Positions 9,567 through 18,326 of a stretch of DNA of 64,000 nt are shown here, one piece after another. The stretch lies in assembly GCA_024401095.1 (NCBI GenBank), contig JAKSLR010000007.1:25366-89365 (forward strand), in the 5' to 3' direction. The notes below the pieces were generated by a model. It saw nothing but the letters and a program-made list of their open reading frames with translations. It did no database searches and was not told where the DNA came from. This DNA comes from Bacteroidaceae bacterium. GTDB lineage: Bacteria; Bacteroidota; Bacteroidia; Bacteroidales; Bacteroidaceae. A program made the position numbers and the translations under genes. Position 1 is the stretch's first letter, and every line of letters begins with the position of its first letter.

Positions 9567-10373
9567 TTATTTAAAGAAAGGATTTCCGTTCTTGCTTTGA
9601 CTTACCACCCAACGGAATGCATTGACCAGTAGGAGATTCTGCGTTCCATCTATGAAATTTTCATCACCGTGTCCCATGTTTAGGTAAATCATGCGGTAGT
9701 TCTTGTTAGTCCATACAATCGGAAAGTCACCGAAGTTCACCACATCCTTAATTCCCAGAGGATAGTTTTTCTGTGAGAGAGAGACCAGTACCTCAACATC
9801 TGGGTTGAGGCGAGGTGATGGATTCCACTGATACCATTCGCTGGAAGCTGAGACAAATTCCCGAGGCAGGTTTTTTGTCACATCGTGAAGCTGTGTATCT
9901 GTTTCCAGAAGCACGCTTTGTGGAGGCCAGTTGTTACACCAGAAAACGCCGCCGCCAAGGAATTTTACAAACCAAGGCCATCCTGTATCTTTGTCATTAT
10001 AGGCCGCTGCATGAAATCCCATCCAACAGCCTCCGTTCTCCATGTATTGCTCAAAAGCAGCACGGCTCTGGGCACTGTGAGGCGAATCATTTAACATGAT
10101 AAGCACATCATAATCCTTCAGTTGGTCATAGGTATAATTGGAAAAATCTTTGGTGATATCCAGATAAAAACCATCACCGTAGTTCAGTTTCTTGAAAAAA
10201 TCTACCGCCTGATGTGCAAACTGCTGATGAGCCTCTTCCACATTCTCACTGTAATAGATGAGAGCCTTGAAACGTGGTGCACTGGCATAGTTAGCAGGAT
10301 AGTTCTCGGGAATCTGTGCGTTTGTAGAAATACAGAACACGCATAGAAGGATGAATGTGATTATCTTTTTCAT
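9567..10373 (-). CDS. Secreted ThuA-like protein
   Basis: The product starts with a Sec signal peptide (KKIITFILLCVFCISTNAQ). I use the second ATG (10373), which gives the usual MKK start; an ATG two codons upstream also exists. The mature protein is a ThuA-like / class I amidotransferase-fold domain, with DVLIMLNDSPHSAQS, GGCWMGFHAAAY and MGHGDENF typical of Bacteroidetes ThuA proteins. ThuA members are linked to uptake and processing of disaccharides, including 3-keto-sugar pathways. That fits the DUF1080 fusion encoded 0.9 kb away on the other strand. Enzymatic activity is not established. Confidence 0.8.
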   Translation of the reverse strand: MKKIITFILLCVFCISTNAQIPENYPANYASAPRFKALIYYSENVEEAHQQFAHQAVDFFKKLNYGDGFYLDITKDFSNYTYDQLKDYDVLIMLNDSPHSAQSRAAFEQYMENGGCWMGFHAAAYNDKDTGWPWFVKFLGGGVFWCNNWPPQSVLLETDTQLHDVTKNLPREFVSASSEWYQWNPSPRLNPDVEVLVSLSQKNYPLGIKDVVNFGDFPIVWTNKNYRMIYLNMGHGDENFIDGTQNLLLVNAFRWVVSQSKNGNPFFK

Positions 10374-10426
10374 TGTCATTGGTTTTATTTCTGTCTACAA
10401 AAATAGTACATTATTCACAAAAACAG

Positions 10427-10434
10427 TATCTTTG
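10427..10434 (+). promoter_or_regulatory. -7 promoter box of tcdA operon
   Basis: TATCTTTG lies 30 bases before the tcdA ATG at 10465. No convincing upstream TTTG at the normal spacing was found. Confidence 0.55.
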
Positions 10435-10464
10435 TCTCGAAGAATACCTTATTTGAGATAGAAA

Positions 10465-11226
10465 ATGGAAGAAAAAGAGTTGTTCAACCGCTCGCAACGT
10501 CTGTTGGGAACAGAAGGAATGGAAAACCTGAGTCAGAAAAGAGTTATTCTTTTTGGGGTAGGTGGAGTAGGTTCCTGGTGTGCAGAAAGTTTAGTCCGTA
10601 CAGGACTTAAACATCTGACTATCGTGGATAGTGATTACGTTTGTGTAACAAACTGTAACCGCCAACTCATGGCTACCACTAAGACCATTGGTCAGGTAAA
10701 GGTTGAAGCACTGAAAAACCGACTGCTGGAAATCAATCCCCAAGCGGAGATAACAGCTCTTCAGAAGGTATATACCAAAGAAACAGCAGAAGAATTTCAT
10801 TTAGAGACCTATGATTATATCATCGATGCCATTGACTCTTTGAAGGATAAGGCCGATTTGATTCTTCATGCGTGCCAGATGGCCCGTGAAAGGAAGAATG
10901 TGACATTCTTGAGCAGTATGGGTGCCGCATTGAGAGTTGACCCTACCAAGGTGAGAGTTGATGAGTTCTGGAACATTAAGGGTGATGCCCTGGCACGTGC
11001 TTTACGAAACCGTTTCAAGCGCAACAAAGAATTTCCTGCTCACAAATTTAAGTGTGTGTATAGCGAGGAAACACCTTTAGAGAACAAGGGAACAGTCATT
11101 GGAGACCAGAGCCAGTGGTCAGATACAAAGGCTCAGATAAACGGCTCACTCAGTCATATTACCGGCATCTTTGGCATGACTTTGGCAGGACTGGTCATAA
11201 AAGATATTGTAACACAAACAGCATAA
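10465..11226 (+). CDS. tcdA: tRNA threonylcarbamoyladenosine dehydratase (TcdA/CsdL)
   Basis: The 253-residue product is an E1-like (ThiF/MoeB superfamily) enzyme. It has the nucleotide-binding glycine motif FGVGGVGSW, the NCNRQL region and the aspartate-containing DYIIDAIDSLKDK. The start RSQRLLGTEGMENL is characteristic of TcdA. The enzyme uses ATP to cyclise t6A37 in tRNAs to ct6A in the cytosol. It stops three bases before the next start codon, so the downstream secreted protein is probably on the same transcript, though the two have no obvious functional link. Confidence 0.92.
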   Translation: MEEKELFNRSQRLLGTEGMENLSQKRVILFGVGGVGSWCAESLVRTGLKHLTIVDSDYVCVTNCNRQLMATTKTIGQVKVEALKNRLLEINPQAEITALQKVYTKETAEEFHLETYDYIIDAIDSLKDKADLILHACQMARERKNVTFLSSMGAALRVDPTKVRVDEFWNIKGDALARALRNRFKRNKEFPAHKFKCVYSEETPLENKGTVIGDQSQWSDTKAQINGSLSHITGIFGMTLAGLVIKDIVTQTA

Positions 11227-11229
11227 CAC

Positions 11230-12741
11230 ATGAAAAAACACATTTTATTTGCCATGATGCTAGCGATGAGTTTATCGGCAGTAGCACAGCAGAAAATCTC
11301 TATTTTCTGCGATCATATTGAGACTATTGCACAGCAGGAAAAGATTTCCTTCCAGGAGGCTGCTCAGAAAATCAAAGACATGGGTTATACAGGTGCCGAT
11401 GTTGGTGTAACACTGGATGCCCAGAAGCTTCAGGTGCTGGAGCAATTGGGATTCCAGCATTCCTGTGCCATTGTCCATGTTGATTATTATAAAGGGGAGC
11501 AAAAGGAACAGGAAGAACTGGCTCTAAGGTTTTTGCAACAGAATGGATATGACAGATTACTTCTGGTTCCAGGCTTGAGACCTGCAACTCCTGGAAAGAA
11601 TACAGACGAGAAGGTTTTTGCCCGCCTGAAGACTTTTACGACAAAGCTGAAGAATATGGGCTTTGAAGTGATGGTCGAAGACTTTGACAATCCTGCATCT
11701 CCATGTTTCGATACCGCTTCATTGGATAAATTGTTTGCTGCCACTCCTGTTACCACCCATGTGTTCGATACAGGCAACTATCTTTTCTGTGGCGATGATG
11801 TCATGACTGCTTTGAGTCATTTCAGAGAAAGAATCAAGCATGTACATCTGAAAGACCGATTGGCTAAGGGAAGCATGCAGTCTCCTGCTATTGGTACAGG
11901 AATTGTACCTATGCAGCAGGTTATTACTTCTTTGCTGTCTACCGGTTATGACGGTTGGCTATGTGTGGAACACTATGGCTCCCGACATATGCTTCAAGAT
12001 GCAGAACTGTCTATCCGTTTTGTAAAGACTGCTGTTGAGAGTATGAATTTCCCTAAGCAGGAGGCTATGGCTCCAGGTATGTCTGAGTACTGGAATCCAC
12101 AGCCAAAGTTGGTTGCTCCAGGAACAGCAGAATCTGCTCCTTCCGATGCCATTGTCCTTTTTGATGGAAGAAACTTGAGAGAATGGATGAACGATGCTGG
12201 AGAAGAGGCTGGCTGGAAGGTGGAAGATGGTATCCTTACTGTTGACAAGAGCAAGGGTGATATTGTCACTCGTCAGAAGTTTGGCAGTTTCCAGCTCCAT
12301 GTGGAATGGCGTATTCCTGAGAATATGACTGGAACGAACCAGGCTCGCGGAAACAGTGGTGTTTACCTGCAAGACAAATATGAAATCCAGATTCTGGACA
12401 GCTACAATAACCCTACTTATGTAAATGGTCAGGCTGGTTCTGTGTACAAACAGACCCCACCATTGGTCAATGCCATGCGTGCACCGGGAGAGTGGAACAC
12501 CTATGACATTCTCTATACTGCTCCTGTCTTTAAGGCTGATGGAACTTACCTGTATCATCCATATGTTACTGTCATTCACAATGGGGTAGTGGTACAGAAT
12601 CATACAGAGATTCTGGGAACTACGGAATATATTGGCTTCCCTCGTGAGGCTGCCCATGGCGACGGACCAATCCGTTTGCAGTCACACGGTGATCCTAGTG
12701 CTCCAATCAGTTTCCGGAATATATGGATAAGGAAGATGTGA
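11230..12741 (+). CDS. Secreted fusion: sugar isomerase/epimerase-like TIM barrel + DUF1080 (3-keto-glycoside hydrolase/lyase type)
   Basis: The 503-residue product has a Sec signal peptide (to about residue 20). Residues 21-275 form a xylose-isomerase-like TIM barrel with acidic and His residues typical of metal-binding epimerases (VEDFDNP, HVFDTGNY, HVHLKDR, VEHYGS). Residues 300-503 form a DUF1080 concanavalin-like domain (LFDGRNLREW, GNSGVYLQDKYEIQILD). DUF1080 proteins and linked TIM-barrel proteins of Bacteroides act on 3-keto-glycosides, so both steps may be joined here. No Gfo/Idh/MocA dehydrogenase to make the keto sugar is in this window. The stop codon directly abuts that of the convergent FKBP gene. 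Confidence 0.87.
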   Translation: MKKHILFAMMLAMSLSAVAQQKISIFCDHIETIAQQEKISFQEAAQKIKDMGYTGADVGVTLDAQKLQVLEQLGFQHSCAIVHVDYYKGEQKEQEELALRFLQQNGYDRLLLVPGLRPATPGKNTDEKVFARLKTFTTKLKNMGFEVMVEDFDNPASPCFDTASLDKLFAATPVTTHVFDTGNYLFCGDDVMTALSHFRERIKHVHLKDRLAKGSMQSPAIGTGIVPMQQVITSLLSTGYDGWLCVEHYGSRHMLQDAELSIRFVKTAVESMNFPKQEAMAPGMSEYWNPQPKLVAPGTAESAPSDAIVLFDGRNLREWMNDAGEEAGWKVEDGILTVDKSKGDIVTRQKFGSFQLHVEWRIPENMTGTNQARGNSGVYLQDKYEIQILDSYNNPTYVNGQAGSVYKQTPPLVNAMRAPGEWNTYDILYTAPVFKADGTYLYHPYVTVIHNGVVVQNHTEILGTTEYIGFPREAAHGDGPIRLQSHGDPSAPISFRNIWIRKM

Positions 12742-13152
12742 TTATCTCAACTCTACCTTTAGCAGTTCCAACTCAAAGATGAGAGTGGAATAACCAGGTA
12801 TATTGTCCAGTCGTTTCTTGCCATAGCCGTGCTGATAAGGGATATAGACCTCGAACTTATCGCCGGCATGCATGCGGCAGAGTGCAATCTGCCAGCCCAT
12901 GATGAGTTGGCGTACGACAAAGCAGGCAGGAAGTGGATTGTTCAGTGTGGTGTCAATGACAGTGCCATCAATGAGCTTTCCTGTATAATGCACGTAAACG
13001 ATGCTGTTAGGTGTAGGACAGACCTTTCCGCTTCCTACTTCCAGTTTTCGGTAGAGAACCCCACTGGGCAGTTTCACCATGCCTTCCTCTTTCGCTTTCT
13101 CGGCCAGATAGAATTCATTGGCTTCTTTGTATTGTTGGTCACGTTTATTCAT
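12742..13152 (-). CDS. FKBP-type peptidyl-prolyl cis-trans isomerase
   Basis: The 136-residue product has a short N-terminal helix and one FKBP domain (VYVHYTGKLIDGTVIDTT, GWQIALCRMHAGDKFEVYIP, FELELLKVEL). It lacks a signal peptide and is probably cytosolic, where it would speed proline isomerisation during folding. Several active-site aromatics of strong FKBPs are present (Tyr in VHYTG, Phe in FEVYIP). The stop codon TAA lies back to back with the convergent gene's TGA, with no base between them. Confidence 0.9.
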   Translation of the reverse strand: MNKRDQQYKEANEFYLAEKAKEEGMVKLPSGVLYRKLEVGSGKVCPTPNSIVYVHYTGKLIDGTVIDTTLNNPLPACFVVRQLIMGWQIALCRMHAGDKFEVYIPYQHGYGKKRLDNIPGYSTLIFELELLKVELR

Positions 13153-13168
13153 AGAATCATATTTTTCG

Positions 13169-13176
13169 CAAAGATA
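13169..13176 (-). promoter_or_regulatory. -7 promoter box of the FKBP gene
   Basis: Read on the minus strand this is TATCTTTG, 17 bases before the ATG at 13152. Confidence 0.6.
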
Positions 13177-13199
13177 AGAAAATTATCCATTATTTGTGC

Positions 13200-13207
13200 T
13201 ACTTTTG
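13200..13207 (+). promoter_or_regulatory. -7 promoter box of the dehydratase-permease operon
   Basis: TACTTTTG ends 29 bases before the ATG at 13237. It is divergent from the FKBP promoter about 30 bases away. Confidence 0.5.
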
Positions 13208-13236
13208 TAAAGTCAACCTGTAATCATTACTAGTAA

Positions 13237-14961
13237 ATGGAAGAATTGAACAGTCAGAAAGTCAGAAAACTGGCACCAGAGAATGATCCGCTCAAGCTAG
13301 GCATGGGCTGGACTCTGGAAGATTTAGATAAACCGCAGATTTTGGTAGAAAGCACGTTTGGTGATTCTCATCCAGGAAGTGCCCATCTGTTGGAACTTGT
13401 AGAGCAGAGTATGAAAGGTATCCGTGATGCTCAGGGACGAGGAGCCCGATATTTTGTAACCGATATTTGCGATGGCATTGCCCAAGGACATGACGGTATC
13501 AACTACTCCTTGCCTCACCGTGACATGATGGTGGGCATGATGGAGATTCATGGAAAATCAACAGGCTTTGATGGGGGTGTGTTTATTGCCAGTTGTGACA
13601 AGTCTGTTCCTGCTTGCCTCATGGGCATGAGCCGCTTGAATATGCCTTCTATCATGGTTACCGGTGGAGTTATGGATGCTGGTCCGGACTTGCTTACATT
13701 AGAACAGATCGGAACCTATCAGGCCATGTACACCCGAGGAGAGATCACAGAGGAAAAACTTAAATTCTATAAGCACCATGCCTGCCCATCGTGTGGCGCC
13801 TGTTCGTTCATGGGTACGGCCTCTACCATGCAGATCATGGCCGAGGCCTTGGGACTTATGCTTCCTGGTTCTGCACTTATGCCAGCTACAAGTGAAGACT
13901 TGCAGCAGATGGCATATAAGGCAGGTTTACAGGTAATGGAGCTGGTGAAGAAAGGGCTGAAGGTAAGTGATATCGTAACGGAGAAATCCTTCGAGAATGC
14001 TATCATGGTCCATGCAGCTATTTCCGGTTCCAGCAATTCGTTGCTGCATATCCCTTCTATAGCACATGAATTAGGTCTGGAGATTGATTCTGATACCTTC
14101 GACCGCTTGCATCGTGGAGCACATTATCTGTTGAACATCCGTCCTTCTGGTCAGTGGCCAGCTCAGTTCTTCTATTATGCAGGTGGTGTCCCTGCTATTA
14201 TGGAGGAAATCAAGAGCATGCTCCATTTGGATGTGATGACCGTCACCGGAAAGACGTTGGGTGAGAATCTGGAACAGTTGAAACAGGAGGGCTTCTATGA
14301 AAAGTGTGAAGCTTATCTAAAACCATGGAACTTGAAACGTTCCGATGTTATACGTCCGTTCAATCAGGCTATCGGTACCGAAGGTGCCATCGCTATATTG
14401 AGAGGCAATCTGGCTCCAGAGGGTTCAGTAGTTAAGCATTCTGCTGTGCCTAAAGAGATGTTCCAGGCTGTTCTTCGTGCCCGTCCGTTTGATTGTGAGG
14501 AAGATGCCATTGCGGCTGTGCTTTCACGTCAGATAAAACCGGGTGATGCTGTTATTATCCGTTATGAAGGCCCGGTAGGATCGGGCATGCCGGAAATGTT
14601 CTATACTACCGAAGCCATATCTTCAGACAAGGAGCTGGGGAAAGCCATCGCCTTGATTACTGATGGTCGATTCTCTGGTGCATCTCGCGGGCCTGCTATA
14701 GGCCATGTCTCTCCTGAGGCTGCAAGCGGAGGACCTATCGCATTGCTGGAGGAAGACGACTTGATAGAGATTGATATTCCTCGTCGCCTGCTTCAGATTG
14801 TTGGAGTGAAGGGAGAGCGTTTGCCTTTGGAAAAGATTGACGAGATTTTGAATGAGCGTCGTGCGAAATGGAGTCCTAGACCACAGAAATATGCACGTGG
14901 TGTATTGAAACTGTTTTCTGAGCACGCGGTTTCTCCTATGAAGGGTGGTTATATGGAATAA
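13237..14961 (+). CDS. IlvD/Edd-family dehydratase, probably acting on a sugar acid
   Basis: The 574-residue product belongs to the dihydroxy-acid / sugar-acid dehydratase family. Iron-sulfur cysteines appear in ASCDKSVPACLMGM (about residue 127) and CPSCGACSFMGTAS (about 186-190). At the site where [2Fe-2S] members have a third cysteine the sequence reads SHPGSAHL, like the [4Fe-4S] E. coli type. The substrate-loop motif DGRFSGASRGPAIGHVSPEA is intact. The family includes IlvD (valine/isoleucine synthesis), Edd, and aldonate dehydratases. The GntP permease starting two bases after the stop, and the absence of other ilv genes, favour a hexonate or pentonate over dihydroxy-isovalerate. The substrate is not proven. 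Confidence 0.85.
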   Translation: MEELNSQKVRKLAPENDPLKLGMGWTLEDLDKPQILVESTFGDSHPGSAHLLELVEQSMKGIRDAQGRGARYFVTDICDGIAQGHDGINYSLPHRDMMVGMMEIHGKSTGFDGGVFIASCDKSVPACLMGMSRLNMPSIMVTGGVMDAGPDLLTLEQIGTYQAMYTRGEITEEKLKFYKHHACPSCGACSFMGTASTMQIMAEALGLMLPGSALMPATSEDLQQMAYKAGLQVMELVKKGLKVSDIVTEKSFENAIMVHAAISGSSNSLLHIPSIAHELGLEIDSDTFDRLHRGAHYLLNIRPSGQWPAQFFYYAGGVPAIMEEIKSMLHLDVMTVTGKTLGENLEQLKQEGFYEKCEAYLKPWNLKRSDVIRPFNQAIGTEGAIAILRGNLAPEGSVVKHSAVPKEMFQAVLRARPFDCEEDAIAAVLSRQIKPGDAVIIRYEGPVGSGMPEMFYTTEAISSDKELGKAIALITDGRFSGASRGPAIGHVSPEAASGGPIALLEEDDLIEIDIPRRLLQIVGVKGERLPLEKIDEILNERRAKWSPRPQKYARGVLKLFSEHAVSPMKGGYME

Positions 14962-14963
14962 GT

Positions 14964-16316
14964 ATGGAGGAATTAGCTTTAGACCCTACAAGATTAGTCT
15001 GTGCTGCAGTCATAGGTTTGATCTTTTTGTTGGTATTGATTATACGTTACCGCTTGCAGGCTATGATAGCTATTCTGGTAGGTTCAGTCCTGATAGGACT
15101 TGCAGCCGGAATGCCTTTCTCTTTAATTATAGATTCTGTAAACGACGGTATGGGGAATACGCTGAAGGGCATAGCCTTGCTCGTGGGATTAGGTTCTATG
15201 TTTGGAGCCATATTGGAAGTCTCTGGAGGTGCTCAGCGGCTGGCCACTACACTGGTCGATAAGTTTGGCGATGAGAAATCGGCTTGGGCATTGGGAATCA
15301 CGGGATTGGTCATTGCTATTCCTGTCTTTTTCGATGCAGGTTTGATTATTCTTATCCCACTGGCATTCTCATTGGCTCGCAGGACAGGTCGCTCTACCTT
15401 ATACTATGTCATACCACTATTGGCAGGTTTGGCTGTGGGCCATGCTTTTGTGCCACCTACTCCTGGGCCTGTTCTGGTAGCCAGTATGCTGGGGGTAGAT
15501 TTAGGCTGGGTTATTTTGGTAGGTGCCTGTTGTGGAATCCTTTCCATGGTTGTGGCAGGAATCTGGTGGGGTGCAGTCTGTGGAAAGAAGTATCATCTTC
15601 CTGTACCAGTGCATGTAGCCCAGCAACAGTTACCAGAAGGGAAAAAACTGCCAGGATTCTGGACTGTGGTATCTATCATTCTTATCCCATTGGTACTGAT
15701 TATTCTGAAGTCCTTGTCCACAGTCATTCCTCAGTTGGAACCAGCTAAACAGGTACTCTCCTTTCTGGGTGAACCTTTTGTGGCTTTGACATTGGCTACA
15801 TTGGCTGCTATGCTTCTCTTGGGCAAGCGTTATGGTTATACCAATGTAGAACTGGAGAAAGTCATGACTCGTTCCCTGGAACCCGTTGGCCTCATTCTCC
15901 TGGTAACAGCCTGTGGTGGTGTCTTGCGTTATATCCTGCAGAATTCAGGTTTAGGTCTGGTGATAGGTAATGCTGTATCCTCTGCAGCTTTGCCTATGGT
16001 AATCGTGGCATTTGTGGTTGCAGCGCTTGTCAGGATATCTGTAGGTTCTGCCACAGTGGCCATGACTATGGCTGCCGGTATTATTTCGGCTATGCCGGAG
16101 ATTAGTGCATTCAGTCCTGTTCATCTGGCTTGTATTACTGCAGCAATAGCAGGTGGTGCTACCGTATGCTCGCACTTTAACGATTCTGGCTTCTGGCTGG
16201 TAAAGTCGCTCACAGGAATGGACGAGCGTACCACCTTACGTACTTGGACCATTATGGAAACCTTGGTGGGAGGAAGTGGTTTTATAGTAGCGTTAATCAT
16301 TTCTTTATTCGTATAG
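14964..16316 (+). CDS. GntP-family gluconate:H+ symporter
   Basis: The 450-residue protein is hydrophobic throughout with about 12-13 membrane segments and matches the GntP family: GLGSMFGAILEVSGGAQ, the family motif HAFVPPTPGPV, and a C-terminal SVGSATVAMTMAAG. Members bring gluconate and related sugar acids across the inner membrane with protons. It is translationally coupled to the dehydratase upstream (2-base gap), so the pair forms a minimal uptake and dehydration module. The kinase and aldolase needed next are not nearby. Confidence 0.92.
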   Translation: MEELALDPTRLVCAAVIGLIFLLVLIIRYRLQAMIAILVGSVLIGLAAGMPFSLIIDSVNDGMGNTLKGIALLVGLGSMFGAILEVSGGAQRLATTLVDKFGDEKSAWALGITGLVIAIPVFFDAGLIILIPLAFSLARRTGRSTLYYVIPLLAGLAVGHAFVPPTPGPVLVASMLGVDLGWVILVGACCGILSMVVAGIWWGAVCGKKYHLPVPVHVAQQQLPEGKKLPGFWTVVSIILIPLVLIILKSLSTVIPQLEPAKQVLSFLGEPFVALTLATLAAMLLLGKRYGYTNVELEKVMTRSLEPVGLILLVTACGGVLRYILQNSGLGLVIGNAVSSAALPMVIVAFVVAALVRISVGSATVAMTMAAGIISAMPEISAFSPVHLACITAAIAGGATVCSHFNDSGFWLVKSLTGMDERTTLRTWTIMETLVGGSGFIVALIISLFV

Positions 16317-16375
16317 CAACTACATCATGAATGTAAAGAGAAAACAAGAAAAGTAACATTATTTTATTAAAAATA

Positions 16376-16406
16376 TTGCGTATAATATCAAAAAGACATA
16401 CCTTTG
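16376..16406 (+). promoter_or_regulatory. Promoter of amtB
   Basis: TTG at 16376-16378, a 20-base spacer and TACCTTTG at 16399-16406. The 5' leader would be about 50 bases and AT-rich. Confidence 0.65.
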
Positions 16407-16464
16407 CAATAAAATACAACAAAACGAGAGATTTATTTAAAAATAAACATCAAAAGGTATTATT

Positions 16465-17790
16465 ATGAAAAAGGTAAACAAGAAATGGTATGTCTTCATG
16501 GGTATTATGATTGTGGTAGCCTTATTAGGCGCCTTTTTGCCTGTCGAAGAAGAGGGTTTATGGGATTTTGTAGATGATGGAGTCTGTACTAGCAGTAATG
16601 TGGCTTGGATGATTACTGCTACGATTTTTGTCTTGATGATGACTCCGGGACTTTCATTTTTCTACGGAGGTATGGTAGGTAGAAAAAATGTGATTTCTAC
16701 CATTCTCCAGTCGTTCATTGCCATGGGCATCATTAGTATGATGTGGGTGGTCTTTGGATTTAGCTTGAGCTTTGGAGATGATTTGGGCTTTGGTCTGATA
16801 GGTGACCCAACTCAGTTTTTCATGTTCCATGGGGTTGGTGCCAAACCATTTCCTACGCTGACTGCAACTATTCCGCTTGCGCTGTATGCTTTGTTCCAGA
16901 TGAAGTTTGCCATCATTACGCCATCACTTATAACAGGTGCTTTTGCAGAACGTGTTCGTTTTTCTGCCTATATGGTATTTATGATGTTGTTCTGTATTTT
17001 CATCTATTGTCCGTTGGCTCATTGGACTTGGCATCCCGATGGTTTCTTGCATCGTCTGTTAGGTATCCACGACTTTGCCGGTGGTATTGTAGTTCATGCT
17101 TCCAGTGGTGTGGCAGCTTTAGCTGGTGCGCTATTCTTAGGACGCCGTACCCATTCCAGTGAGAATGAACATCTACCTGCCAATGTTCCGTTTGTCATTC
17201 TGGGTGCAGCCTTACTCTGGCTAGGTTGGTTTGGTTTCAACGGTGGCAGTGGTTTGGCTGCCGATGGTATAGCGGTGAAAGCTTTCTTGAATACGAATAC
17301 TGCCGGTGCTACAGCCATGATGGCTTGGGTTTTCATTGACCGTATGCGTGGAGTGAAACCTAGTGGTATGGGTGCAGCCGTGGGTGCTGTAGTGGGTCTG
17401 GTAGCCATTACTCCATGTGCCGACGTAGTTTCAGTAGGACAGAGTTTCACCATTGCATTCCTTACTGCATTGGTTTGTAATGCTGCTGTATATAGAACCA
17501 ATCGTACTCGTGTTGATGATGCATTGGATGTATTCCCTACTCATGGAACTGGCGGTATCTTTGCAACAATCCTTACGGGTGTATTTGCCTACGATGGTTT
17601 GATAACAGGCACCAAGGAAGGTTTCTTGGTCTTTGTGAATAGCATTATCGGTGTTGTTATAGTAGTTGTTTATACCTTCTGCATGAGTTTGCTTTTGTAT
17701 TGGGTAACCAACAAGATGATTCGCATGCGTGTAAGTCCAGAATCAGAACAGAAAGGCTTGGATATTTCACAGCATAACGAGACTTATTAA
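16465..17790 (+). CDS. amtB: Ammonium transporter AmtB
   Basis: The 441-residue inner-membrane protein has the Amt signature: FYGGMVGRKNVIST in an early helix and the twin pore histidines in VVHASSGVAAL and FPTHGTGGIF. About 11-12 helices are visible. The N-terminus (KKWYVFMGIMIVVALLGAF) is a first helix or signal segment. It takes up ammonium when nitrogen is limiting. The PII gene (glnK) that usually accompanies amtB is absent on both sides, so regulation by PII would have to come from another locus. Confidence 0.95.
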   Translation: MKKVNKKWYVFMGIMIVVALLGAFLPVEEEGLWDFVDDGVCTSSNVAWMITATIFVLMMTPGLSFFYGGMVGRKNVISTILQSFIAMGIISMMWVVFGFSLSFGDDLGFGLIGDPTQFFMFHGVGAKPFPTLTATIPLALYALFQMKFAIITPSLITGAFAERVRFSAYMVFMMLFCIFIYCPLAHWTWHPDGFLHRLLGIHDFAGGIVVHASSGVAALAGALFLGRRTHSSENEHLPANVPFVILGAALLWLGWFGFNGGSGLAADGIAVKAFLNTNTAGATAMMAWVFIDRMRGVKPSGMGAAVGAVVGLVAITPCADVVSVGQSFTIAFLTALVCNAAVYRTNRTRVDDALDVFPTHGTGGIFATILTGVFAYDGLITGTKEGFLVFVNSIIGVVIVVVYTFCMSLLLYWVTNKMIRMRVSPESEQKGLDISQHNETY

Positions 17791-17807
17791 TAAAATGAAG
17801 AAAAGCA

Positions 17808-17879
17808 ACTGGTCCTTCAAGCCCGAAGGACTAGTCCTTCAGGGCTGAGGGACTAGTCCTTAAGGCTTGAAGGACCAGT
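17808..17879. repeat. Nested palindromic intergenic element
   Basis: Perfect 16-base inverted arms, ACTGGTCCTTCAAGCC (17808-17823) and GGCTTGAAGGACCAGT (17864-17879), enclose a perfect 16-base palindrome, GAAGGACTAGTCCTTC (17825-17840), and a degenerate second one around 17849. As single-stranded nucleic acid it could form alternative hairpins. It lies just after amtB. The layout matches 6878-6935 but the sequence differs. Confidence 0.8.
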
Positions 17880-17897
17880 CGTTATTTTATATTGTTA

Positions 17898-18313
17898 ACC
17901 CGTTGGCGGAATTAAATTAGCGCATATTTAACTCTTCCAATAGGTTTGTTATTAATGTGGTTAATATATTGAAGGACAGTAAAGGCGCTGATTTTGTTAA
18001 TGATTCTAGTGAATAGTCCTTCCTGATGTTTTGCATAATTCCTTAATAACATAAACTGGTCATTGAGTTGTGAGAAAACGGTCAAATCAGAGAATTTCGG
18101 TACAACACCACGACGTGGTACATTACCCGATTCGTTAACCAAATTTGAGGAGAAATCCTTGCATATCTCAAGAAATTTAGCGAATATTGCAGTCAAGTTG
18201 CGCATACGATGATTTGATCTTAATGGTTTGGTCACTACTAAGATACTAAAAATCAATAATATGTGCAACTTTTTAAACATTAATTATTTATATAATTAAT
18301 TCCGCTAACGGGT
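17898..18313 (-). mobile_element. Internally deleted IS982-type element (MITE-like), copy 1
   Basis: Imperfect terminal inverted repeats, ACCCGTTGGCGGAATTAA at the left and its complement (with one C/T change, ending ACGGGT) at the right, enclose 416 bases. The minus-strand frame 17912-18280 keeps the start of an IS982-like transposase (EICKDFSSNLVNESGNVPRR) joined directly to its end (ISAFTVLQYINHINNKPIG), so the catalytic DDE core is missing. It can only have moved using a transposase supplied elsewhere. No target duplication is visible. Its left 130 bases match 24667-24826 with about one mismatch. Confidence 0.85.
17912..18280 (-). pseudogene. IS982-family transposase, core deleted
   Basis: This open frame of 122 codons joins about 30 N-terminal residues of an IS982 transposase (after an upstream extension; the family start is at LTAIFAKFLEI) to its last ~58 residues. 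The join falls in the stretch SDLTVFSQLNDQF. The roughly 200 residues holding the DDE triad are gone, so the product cannot catalyse transposition. Confidence 0.8.
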
Positions 18314-18321
18314 TATCTTTG
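18314..18321 (+). promoter_or_regulatory. -7 promoter box abutting the IS982-derived element
   Basis: TATCTTTG begins one base after the element's right end and lies five bases before the AraC gene ATG (18327). Any upstream promoter element must come from inside the mobile element. Confidence 0.5.
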
Positions 18322-18326
18322 CTGCA

